Of a DNA stretch of 64,000 nt, positions 37,803-48,803 are shown one piece after another (within the stretch, counting starts at the first letter, position 1; the number at the start of each line of letters is the position of its first letter). The notes beneath the pieces were generated by a model, which saw only the letters and a list, made by a program, of their open reading frames with translations, was not told the DNA's origin and ran no database searches. Origin of the DNA: Bremerella sp. JC817 (lineage in GTDB: Bacteria > Planctomycetota > Planctomycetia > Pirellulales > Pirellulaceae); the NCBI RefSeq assembly GCF_040718835.1, contig NZ_JBFEFG010000280.1:62001-126000 (forward strand). The letters are read 5' to 3'. The position numbers and the translations under genes were made by a program.

Positions 37803-38714
37803 ATGCCTTTCTCGTCGAATGATCTGATTTGGAGCCTGGTCGTCCCGCTTCTGGCGGCGACCGGGCTTCGTTTTGTACTGTCGTGGGTTGTCTCTCGGTT
37901 CGAGGCTGCTCCCTCAATCGAAACGTCCGAAGAGCCTTCAACGTCAACGATTGCTCCATCCGCGCTTCCGCTGGAAACCGCCATCCCGCTGATTGCCGCC
38001 GCAGCGATCGGCTACTTTCAACTTGAGCTGGGGCCGCTGGTTCCCAAGGCCCATTACGAATGGCTACCGCTCGGCGTTTTGATTGCCGCCGTGGTGGCGA
38101 CGCTGGTTGGGTTCTTTCAACGATATGCCGTCGTTAGGTTCGGCCTTTTGCCTTTGGCCTACGCTGGGGTCGTCGGTGGCGTCGGCTATATGTTGATGCC
38201 GACCTGGGACGATCTTTCTCCTTCGTACCCCGTATACCTGACGTGCTGGTGCGCCGGGGTCTGGCTGTTGGCATGCACGACCGAATGGGCCCCCGATCGA
38301 GGTCGCTGGTCGTTCGCGATCGTCTGGTTGGGAACTTGCTTAGCGGTAGCGATTGTCGTGGCACTTTCCGAAAGCCTTCGTTTCGCCCAGATCGCAGGGC
38401 TTACCTTTAGCGGTTCGCTCGGTCTGGTAATTGGCGGTATGCTGATGCGGCGAGGCCTGCTGGGGGGCCTGGGCCTGACTTTAACGACCTACCTGGGCGG
38501 GATCCTTCTGATCGCCCACGTCAATTCGTTCAGCGATGTCCCTCTGGTCAGCTATTGGCTGCCGATGATGGGACCTCTGTTATCGGTTGCCTTTGCCACA
38601 CTTTTGCCTGGCAAAATATCTGGGTTTGCCCGTGGCACCTGCGTTGTTCTGGTGGCAGCAATACCATCGCTGGTTGCCATCACCTTGGCAGTTCTCGCAA
38701 CAATGCCTGAGTGA
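37803..38714 (+). CDS. Polytopic membrane protein of unknown function
   Basis: A 303-residue integral membrane protein with about eight or nine hydrophobic segments, for example LIWSLVVPLLAATGLRFVLSWVV near the N-terminus, WLPLGVLIAAVVATLVGFF, LPLAYAGVVGGVGYMLM and GTCVVLVAAIPSLVAITLAVLA at the C-terminus. An acidic, Ser/Thr-rich loop (about residues 38-55) follows the first helix. It starts 6 bases after the YceI gene stop, so the two are almost certainly co-transcribed. I do not recognise the family. Confidence 0.8.
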   Translation: MPFSSNDLIWSLVVPLLAATGLRFVLSWVVSRFEAAPSIETSEEPSTSTIAPSALPLETAIPLIAAAAIGYFQLELGPLVPKAHYEWLPLGVLIAAVVATLVGFFQRYAVVRFGLLPLAYAGVVGGVGYMLMPTWDDLSPSYPVYLTCWCAGVWLLACTTEWAPDRGRWSFAIVWLGTCLAVAIVVALSESLRFAQIAGLTFSGSLGLVIGGMLMRRGLLGGLGLTLTTYLGGILLIAHVNSFSDVPLVSYWLPMMGPLLSVAFATLLPGKISGFARGTCVVLVAAIPSLVAITLAVLATMPE

Positions 38715-38907
38715 TCTGAACCCGTTGGTTGCCAGCCACCCAGCGGCAATCAATGGCAGCCATAGACCGTTGCAACCTATTGAAGCGAGGCGATTTATGT
38801 TCTTTCGCCACAATTCATTCGGCCACATTCGGCCGTGCTGGTATAGCGATTGCTTCTGATTCTTCTGCACTCTTTCGTGCAGCCCCCTTTTGAATCGGTG
38901 AAAAGCC

Positions 38908-39375
38908 ATGAGTATTCGCTATTTATCTCCCAATACGTCTCGGCTCATGCCACGTCGTCCGCAATATCCCGACGAAGTTGGCAAGGCCGGGAAGAAGGTT
39001 CAATCCTCGCTCACCAGCGACGATCGCGAGAAACTCGTTGCTCGACTGCGAACGATCGCCAAGCTGTTCGACGACGCCGTGACCGTGCCAGGTACCAAGA
39101 TCACGCTCGGTTGGGATGCCGTCATCGGTTTGATCCCATTCGTCGGTGATACGGCGACCACTGCCGTTTCGGCCTACTTCCTGTGGGAAGCCTATCGACT
39201 CGGTGCGAGTCGCTGGACCTTGGTGAAGATGGTCGGCAACGTGCTGGTCGACTTCCTGGTAGGTCTGGTTCCGCTGGTCGGTGACCTGATAGACGTGACC
39301 TGGCGAGCCAATCGCCGGAACATGAAGCTGCTCGAGAAAGAACTTGAGAAGCAGCAGAAGCGTAAGAAGATCTAG
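38908..39375 (+). CDS. DUF4112 domain-containing protein
   Basis: A 155-residue protein. After a basic N-terminus comes the DUF4112 core LAKLFDDAVTVPGTKITLGWDAVIGLIPFVGDTAT, followed by hydrophobic helices and the duplicated GLVPLVGDLIDVTWRANRRNMKLLEK, ending in a Lys/Glu-rich helix. It is probably a small membrane protein of unknown role. The gene lies 193 bases after the polytopic membrane protein. Confidence 0.88.
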   Translation: MSIRYLSPNTSRLMPRRPQYPDEVGKAGKKVQSSLTSDDREKLVARLRTIAKLFDDAVTVPGTKITLGWDAVIGLIPFVGDTATTAVSAYFLWEAYRLGASRWTLVKMVGNVLVDFLVGLVPLVGDLIDVTWRANRRNMKLLEKELEKQQKRKKI

Positions 39376-39391
39376 GCCGCGAATTCGCTGC

Positions 39392-40522
39392 CTAGTACCA
39401 CCATCCACTGCGAAGCATGATGGTGTCGCTCATATCGAGCGTGGCAGGATCGTACTTGTATTCGAGCTTTCGCCCGAACACATATCCGATCTCGACGAAC
39501 GACTTGCCACCCCCGTCCGACTTCCGCTCCATGCCAATCAGCACGCGGTAGTCGCTGAGGGTCAAGTCGTCGTTCTGGCCGATTGGATGTTCGACGCTCC
39601 AGGTACCGCCACCGAACTCCCCCGAGACATACCACCAGTCTTCGTGCCCGTCGCCGTAGTTGAACAGCTGCATGTAACGAGGCCGAGGGAAAGTGAGTTC
39701 CAATCGGTGATCGTCGTCGGGCGTCCAAATTAAACCGACGGCAGGCAGAACCGAATAGTCTTCTCGGTTCAAGTACACCACACCCAGCAGGAACTGAACC
39801 GTATCAGTCCATTGGTACGAGAGCAGTGCCATTCCGCTGACTCGGAACGCGTCGCCATCGGTTCGCTTGAAGTCGCTATATACACCCGGCGTAACCGAGA
39901 GTACGGTTCCCCACTTGGGCGAAAGCTGCGACATCCAACGCGTGGTGAGGTAAGCCTGGTACAACGTAGCCGGGGCCTGGATCGAGTCAGGTCCGACCAG
40001 AAAGTACATGCCATAGCCCGGCGTTAACAACAGCGGCGATTCGCGAGTCGGGGCCGGAAAGCCGAGCGTGGCACTGCCACTCACTTCAGTCATCCCAATG
40101 TTGTCGCCACTGCCAGCAATCCAGGTGCTTTGGATCGTCAATGACTGCAGAATGCCGTTCTTCGCTGGGCTTAGCTTTGGTCGCGAGGTGAAGACTTCAT
40201 CTTCGGTTAGAAACAATGCATCTTGCTTTTCGACATCGTCGGACAAGGTGCTCAGCTCGGGCGGATTCTCTGCCAGACGATATGCCGGCCCATCCGGATT
40301 GCTCAAAGCAGGATTGCTCTCGAACTGCGAAAGCGGATAGTTGTTCGGAAAGACTTCCGTGGGGGGAATCCGCTGAATAGGCTGGAACGAATCGTTGCCG
40401 AACTTCCCGAAATCTCGCTGAGCCCAAGGCTGCATTTGCGCGCGAGCTTCGTGCACGCCATTGCCCAGTAGCAATGTGCACACCACAAGCCAACACGTCG
40501 CGAAGATTGCTGGTAGCTTCAA
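39392..40522 (-). CDS. Predicted outer-membrane beta-barrel, paralog of the next gene
   Basis: A 376-residue exported protein. The signal peptide (residues 1-28, ending HEARA-Q) is followed by an N-terminal periplasmic extension and then alternating amphipathic strands ending in Trp-Tyr (SGWWY), the aromatic terminus typical of outer-membrane barrels. The conserved blocks TPGYGMYFLVG, LSVTPGVYSDFKR, LNREDYSVLPAVGLIWTPDDDHRLELTFPRPRY, WWYVSGEFGGGTWSVEH and DYRVLIGME are shared with the paralog immediately upstream. It resembles DUF6268-type outer-membrane proteins. Substrate, if any, unknown. Confidence 0.75.
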   Translation of the reverse strand: MKLPAIFATCWLVVCTLLLGNGVHEARAQMQPWAQRDFGKFGNDSFQPIQRIPPTEVFPNNYPLSQFESNPALSNPDGPAYRLAENPPELSTLSDDVEKQDALFLTEDEVFTSRPKLSPAKNGILQSLTIQSTWIAGSGDNIGMTEVSGSATLGFPAPTRESPLLLTPGYGMYFLVGPDSIQAPATLYQAYLTTRWMSQLSPKWGTVLSVTPGVYSDFKRTDGDAFRVSGMALLSYQWTDTVQFLLGVVYLNREDYSVLPAVGLIWTPDDDHRLELTFPRPRYMQLFNYGDGHEDWWYVSGEFGGGTWSVEHPIGQNDDLTLSDYRVLIGMERKSDGGGKSFVEIGYVFGRKLEYKYDPATLDMSDTIMLRSGWWY

Positions 40523-40531
40523 AGACTCGTC

Positions 40532-41737
40532 CTAGAAATTGAACCCGGCCCGGATCATCAAGGTGTCGTCAACTTTCAGGTTCGGAACCGTCGGCGATCG
40601 ATACAGAATGTTTCGATCCCAGACGTAGCCGATTTCGGCATAGGCCCGCAGGCGATTCGGATGGGTCGCCTCCAGACCGACGAAGACGCGGTAGTCGTTG
40701 ATGTCGATCTGATCCGAAACGTCGTCCATCGTGGGGAAGTCGTACCGATGAATGGTCCAACTGCCGCCACCATATTCGCCACCGACATACCACCACACCT
40801 TTCGATCGCCAACCGTCGTCCAGTATTTCGACAGGCGAGGGTAGGGGAAGGTAATGTCGAATCGCGTCAGACTATCTGGTTCCCACAACAGCCCGAGCAC
40901 AGGCAAAATCTTGGTATCCATACGGTCGAGATAGACCGCACCTGCCTTCAAGGTCATCGTCGGTGTCAGACGAATATTACCGACACCCAAGCCTTGCAGT
41001 CGAAGGCTGTCCGAATTGATCGTCTCGAAGTCGGTATACACACCCACGCGGAATCCGAGTTCCGCATACAGTCGCGGCGTCAGTTCTGGATTCCAGGCCA
41101 GGTCCAAGTAGGCACTGTAAGCATTCGCAGGCAAGTCTTGCACGCCGGTCGACGGACCATCCCATAAGTGCAGCACGAACGCCGGAGTCACCAGCAGCGG
41201 ATGCTCGCTGAACAGGAAGTTCGGGAACAACGCCGTGACCGAGGTCTCGAAGTCCTGGATCTGCAGCGTGTCCGGGTCGTTGCTCAACTTTGGCAGGAAG
41301 GTCGTCTTGAACGCCAGGTTTTCCATGAAGCGTTCATACGGGATCTGAAAATCCTGCTGGTTGTAAGCGAATGGCTGAGCCGGCTGATAAAGCGGCTGCG
41401 GCTGCTGCGGATAAAGCGAGTTGGGGCCCGTCGAAAAACTCGGCGGTGGCGCAGAAGGAGCCGGTGGGAAACTACTCGGCGGTGGATAGCTCGAAGTCGG
41501 TGGAGCTGCGTAGGTCGGGGCGCTATAGGTCGGCGCCGCTTGCCCATAAGATCCGTACTGAGGTGCCGTTGAGTAGGGATCCCAGCCAGAGATTGAAGCT
41601 CCGGCTGAAGAACCAGTCACCGGGGCAGGGGCCACGGTTGTTTGCGCATCGGCAGACTGCTCGGTTACGAACACGCTCAGTGCTAGCAACAAGCAGCTTA
41701 AGATACGGAATAACGGCTGATGAGAAATTTTTTTCAC
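40532..41737 (-). CDS. Predicted outer-membrane beta-barrel, paralog of the preceding gene
   Basis: A 401-residue exported protein that probably starts with GTG at 41737, giving a clean signal peptide ending SADA-Q. Residues about 45-110 are Pro/Ser/Tyr-rich. The C-terminal barrel shares VTPAFVLHLWDGPS, GFRVGVYTDFETINSDSLRLQGLGVG, LDRMDTKILPVLGLLWEPDSLTRFDITFPYPRL, WWYVGGEYGGGSWTIHR and DYRVFVGLE with its neighbour, ending in Phe (AGFNF). The genes are 9 bases apart on the same strand, so they are a tandem duplication and probably an operon. Confidence 0.75.
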   Translation of the reverse strand: MKKISHQPLFRILSCLLLALSVFVTEQSADAQTTVAPAPVTGSSAGASISGWDPYSTAPQYGSYGQAAPTYSAPTYAAPPTSSYPPPSSFPPAPSAPPPSFSTGPNSLYPQQPQPLYQPAQPFAYNQQDFQIPYERFMENLAFKTTFLPKLSNDPDTLQIQDFETSVTALFPNFLFSEHPLLVTPAFVLHLWDGPSTGVQDLPANAYSAYLDLAWNPELTPRLYAELGFRVGVYTDFETINSDSLRLQGLGVGNIRLTPTMTLKAGAVYLDRMDTKILPVLGLLWEPDSLTRFDITFPYPRLSKYWTTVGDRKVWWYVGGEYGGGSWTIHRYDFPTMDDVSDQIDINDYRVFVGLEATHPNRLRAYAEIGYVWDRNILYRSPTVPNLKVDDTLMIRAGFNF

Positions 41738-41857
41738 GATGACGCTCAAGTCCCCCGTCAACTTGTGACGATACCAATTAGCTGGACCGGAGCGTGTAAC
41801 TACCAAAGGGGCATCTTGCAGGTCAAGGCAAGATTGCCCCATTCTTATCGATAACGG

Positions 41858-45328
<3,471 letters not shown>

Positions 45329-45390
45329 TGGGTTGGTTATCTCAGTAGGAAGGATGAATTTCGCGGAAAAGAGCAGGCCGGCAAGCTCGA

Positions 45391-46587
45391 TTAGTCGAGC
45401 TGAACTTTCACGTTCATGGGCTGCTTAAGCTCGAAGATCTTCTTGTCCTGAGCTTCCACCAAAGGATCGAACTGCGGGATCTCCACAGCGTTGTTGCCCT
45501 GTTCGTGCTTCCGAAACAGGTAGAGATACGTTTCGTTCTGAGGACGATAACGATCGAAGAAGAGCTGGTTCTTTCGCAAGATCGCCTCACGAAGTTCTTC
45601 CGCACGATCAGTGAGCGGGGCAGCCGGAACATCGACACCTTCGGCCCACTGCTTGGCGGTCGCCGTCACTTTAGGCTGGTCGTCGAGCTGGAGCGAATGC
45701 TCTCCTTCGTTCAGGAAATGTATCGCGTAAGTGATCGTGTTCTGATTGTCGGCCAGGGGCGAACGAGGATAAGGAATCGGCATCGCAACCGCTTTGCCCC
45801 CTTCCAATTCACTGGCAGGATTTGCCGTCGTCAGCGATCGCTTCGGCGAAAGCCCTATCCGTGAGGTCATCACCGGTGCGAGCTTCCAGTAGCCATAGCC
45901 AGTCAGGTGCAAGCCGTTGTCGGTGAGAAACGCAGGATCGCCCGACTCTTGTGGCTTATACCCAGAGACCGCCTTGCTCGCGTTGACGAACGGATGTCCC
46001 CGGTCGTAGGCAATTTCGGAGATCGCCTTCGAGTAGAGTTCAACATTCTGGTTGTACTGCTCGGGATTCGGCAGAGGCTCGCCAAGGTTTTCCATCGGCA
46101 GCGGCAGGATCATCACGATTCGCTTAGTTCGCTTTTCGAGTTCGTCGAGCAGCTTGCCGTAGTTCGCCTTGAAAGCCTCCAACCCTTTCTCACCTTCGAA
46201 TGCTTCGTTGGTGCCGTAGCAAACGAAGATCACCGTTGGGTTCACCAGATCAAGCGACTTGGTTAGATGCGACCAGCCTTCTTGCTGATTGCCAAACCGG
46301 GCTCGGGCAATACCGGTGGCCGTATCACCACTCCAACCCAGATTGCGGATGCTGAAGTTGGTTTCGGGTAGCGACAACTGCAGCGCAAGCTCGAAGTAGC
46401 CATACTGCTGTTCGCGTTCGATGAAGGTGCCACCAACCAGAGCGATCCGGTCACCATCGTGGATTTCGTATGGCGTGGGGGTACCAACCGAGCCGAATTG
46501 GGCCAGTGCCGAAGTAACTGACAAGCAGGCGAAGACGATCCCCATGCAGAAGGGGGCGAACCTAGGGTTCGAGAAGCAGCGAATCAC
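45391..46587 (-). CDS. Secreted SGNH-like protein lacking the catalytic serine
   Basis: A 398-residue exported protein with signal peptide (residues 1-30, ending SALAQ). It has an SGNH-type fold with NLGWSGDT, VCYGTNEAFEG and LHLTGYGYWKLAP blocks, but block I reads LVGGTFIEREQQ around residue 50, so the nucleophilic Ser of GDS is replaced. It lies 63 bases upstream of the giant heme protein, a pairing seen repeatedly in planctomycetes. It is probably non-hydrolytic or mechanistically different. A binding role for carbohydrate esters is possible. Confidence 0.88.
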   Translation of the reverse strand: MIRCFSNPRFAPFCMGIVFACLSVTSALAQFGSVGTPTPYEIHDGDRIALVGGTFIEREQQYGYFELALQLSLPETNFSIRNLGWSGDTATGIARARFGNQQEGWSHLTKSLDLVNPTVIFVCYGTNEAFEGEKGLEAFKANYGKLLDELEKRTKRIVMILPLPMENLGEPLPNPEQYNQNVELYSKAISEIAYDRGHPFVNASKAVSGYKPQESGDPAFLTDNGLHLTGYGYWKLAPVMTSRIGLSPKRSLTTANPASELEGGKAVAMPIPYPRSPLADNQNTITYAIHFLNEGEHSLQLDDQPKVTATAKQWAEGVDVPAAPLTDRAEELREAILRKNQLFFDRYRPQNETYLYLFRKHEQGNNAVEIPQFDPLVEAQDKKIFELKQPMNVKVQLD

Positions 46588-46761
46588 GGGCAGCTCCAGA
46601 TCTGAGCGATTGAAAGGTTGGAAAGGCAGGCTTTAGGGGAGAACCGCTTAGTTTAGCCCGCTCGTATCGGAACTTCCAGCTAGGCAACCATTCGACGCGG
46701 TTTTAAGGAAATCTTATACCCCTTTACCCCAATCCGACCCTTTTCCGTGCAATCCTGTTAA

Positions 46762-46767
46762 TATAAT
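46762..46767 (+). promoter_or_regulatory. -10 element candidate for the zinc-ribbon protein gene
   Basis: A perfect TATAAT at 46762-46767 lies about 95 bases before the start of the zinc-ribbon protein. No convincing -35 is visible. Confidence 0.35.
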
Positions 46768-46862
46768 TGGTTGCTTCGGGCTGCCTGGGGAGCTCCTTGT
46801 CAATTGTTCCCTCCCGCGCTTCATGGTTGCCTGGTAGACATCGGAAATTTTCGGAGCCCCAC

Positions 46863-47936
46863 ATGCTGTTGAGTTCCTGCCCGCGTTGTCACGATTCGAT
46901 ACGTATTCCTACGGCGGCGACCGAGATGTCGGTCATTCGTTGCCCTCGTTGCAGCGAACAATTCCCGTTAGGCGAGATCATCAATCAGCTTCCCCCGGAA
47001 GCCGAGATCATTTCGGGTCCTGGCTCGGAAGTGAAGCTGGTCTTTCCGAACGAGCCGAGCGACGGCTCGGAATACGCGTTGGTCGACAACAACGAGGCAC
47101 CGCGTACCGACTTTCAGTTCAAAGATTCTGGCCCGATGGCCAGTTCGCCTCCGATGGCGAAGATCGACTCGAATCGTCCGCCGCGACGGCCCAAGCGTCC
47201 CGAGCCGAATGTTGCGATCGAGTTCGTGAAAGTGATCGTGGGTGGTGTGGTCGGTCTTGGCCTGGCTCTCTTCGCCGTGATGTGGTTCATGCACAAAGAT
47301 CCCATCGGGATCGTGAAGCAGCTTCCGGCTCAAGCCTACTTCATTGTGCCGCATGAACTGCGAACGCCGGACATGAAGACGCTCGCCAACAAAAATGGCG
47401 CCGAAGAAGAAGCTGCCGACGCGATGACACCAACCGTTCCGACGGAAACGATCCCGCTGGACAATCAGCCTCCTCAACACGGAGACGGGACGAACGAACC
47501 GGTCTCACGCAACGCACCAGCGGCCGAGAAGGAGGACGAAAGCCCTTTGGCAGCCGCCTTTCAGCAGCAAGTAAACGCCTCGAAGCAAGAGAAGCCCGCT
47601 CCCAAGCCTCGCGCCGCCAACAAACCTGCCAAGGTTGAACCGAAGGCCACGCCAAAGCCAATGGCAGAAGAACAACCCAAGGTCGAAGAGAAGCCGGAGG
47701 AAGAAACGCCTCCGATGATGACCGAAGCGGCCAAGCCGATGGTCGACCCCGAAGATGAAGAAGGGGAACCGACCGAACCTACGCCCATTGAGGCAGAAGT
47801 GATCGAAAAGATCACGCTCGCCAGCGAGGAACTCGGCGAGATCGGAGCTGAGATCCCGCCACATCCATCTGCCGAAACCACACCTATTGATGTGGGTAAT
47901 GTTGACCTATCTCCGGTCGGTGATGGCGATAATTAG
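46863..47936 (+). CDS. Zinc-ribbon membrane protein with acidic low-complexity tail
   Basis: A 357-residue protein. An N-terminal zinc ribbon (SCPRCHDSIRI then VIRCPRCSEQFPL, two CxxC pairs) resembles the MJ0042-type zinc finger. A membrane helix (VKVIVGGVVGLGLALFAVMWFM) lies at about residues 122-143. The C-terminal 190 residues are Pro/Glu/Lys-rich, hydrophilic and probably disordered (PAPKPRAANKPAKVEPKATPK). GGAG precedes the start. The last 53 bases overlap the 3' end of the convergent gmhB gene. Function unknown. Confidence 0.8.
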   Translation: MLLSSCPRCHDSIRIPTAATEMSVIRCPRCSEQFPLGEIINQLPPEAEIISGPGSEVKLVFPNEPSDGSEYALVDNNEAPRTDFQFKDSGPMASSPPMAKIDSNRPPRRPKRPEPNVAIEFVKVIVGGVVGLGLALFAVMWFMHKDPIGIVKQLPAQAYFIVPHELRTPDMKTLANKNGAEEEAADAMTPTVPTETIPLDNQPPQHGDGTNEPVSRNAPAAEKEDESPLAAAFQQQVNASKQEKPAPKPRAANKPAKVEPKATPKPMAEEQPKVEEKPEEETPPMMTEAAKPMVDPEDEEGEPTEPTPIEAEVIEKITLASEELGEIGAEIPPHPSAETTPIDVGNVDLSPVGDGDN

Positions 47937-48591
47937 TCGCGAACTTCGGCGGCTTGACGCTCTGCGGATGGTTGTGAGCGATCTGATTTAAGATCTGATC
48001 GACCGCCGCAGCCAGGTCGTCGACAATGTTGGTCACCAAGGCAGCACCGGTGGCTTCTGCTTCGCGAAGCAATTCTTCTTCGGTCTGACGGCCGTAACCG
48101 GTTCGGACCAGAATGCCTCGGGCTCCGCAGTTCACCGCGGCCCGCAAGTCAGATCGCTTGTCGCCGACGACATAGGCCTGGCTCAGCGAGACATTTTCCT
48201 GAGCCGCTGCCGCGCTCAGCATCCCGATGCGAGGCTTGCGGCACTCGCAGTCCAGGGCATACTTCTTCACGATCGCAGCCGGGTGATGCGGGCAGTAATA
48301 GTACGCATCGACCGATGCCCCATGGTCTGCCAGCAGCTTGTCCATGTAGTTGTGGACGTCTTGCACGTCGTCTTCGGTGTAGTAACCGCGGGCAATCCCC
48401 GATTGGTTGGTCACCACAATCACTGGAATGCCAGCCTGATTCAGCCGAGCAATCGCTTCCGCCGCACCTGGAATGATGCGCAACTGGTGAGGCGATCCGA
48501 GGTATTTGACTTCCTCGTTGATCGTGCCGTCGCGGTCCAGAAAAACAGCCGGGCGACCGGGGCCAGTCCAGATTTTGGTATCAAGTGCCAT
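47884..48591 (-). CDS. gmhB: D-glycero-D-manno-heptose 1,7-bisphosphate phosphatase-like HAD enzyme
   Basis: A 235-residue HAD phosphatase of the GmhB/HisB type. The nucleophile motif FLDRDGTINEE is at about residues 17-27, motif II is VVTNQSGIARG, and the zinc-binding CPHHP...CECRKPRIGM segment is characteristic of GmhB. VVGDKRSDLRAA is motif IV. The enzyme makes heptose phosphates for LPS inner core. The family normally ends near residue 190; here a basic His/Pro-rich tail of about 45 residues follows and overlaps the convergent gene by 53 bases. Start at 48591 avoids the Cys-rich upstream extension. Confidence 0.9.
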   Translation of the reverse strand: MALDTKIWTGPGRPAVFLDRDGTINEEVKYLGSPHQLRIIPGAAEAIARLNQAGIPVIVVTNQSGIARGYYTEDDVQDVHNYMDKLLADHGASVDAYYYCPHHPAAIVKKYALDCECRKPRIGMLSAAAAQENVSLSQAYVVGDKRSDLRAAVNCGARGILVRTGYGRQTEEELLREAEATGAALVTNIVDDLAAAVDQILNQIAHNHPQSVKPPKFATNYRHHRPEIGQHYPHQ

Positions 48592-48803
48592 GACAGCATT
48601 CCGTGGGCAGAAGCCAAGAGAGACCAGGTGAGGGGGGTGTTTGTACAATTTTCGTCGGCCGTACCCAAGGCCAATCTTAACTATGATTTGCCAGCGAATG
48701 GGGTATCCGGGGGGCTCGAAGAAGCTCAGTTTGGGCTAAAATGCCGTTCTCTGCCCTGAATTGTTGCCAGCATGTTTTCCGCAGGAATAGGCTCGAAGGA
48801 CTG

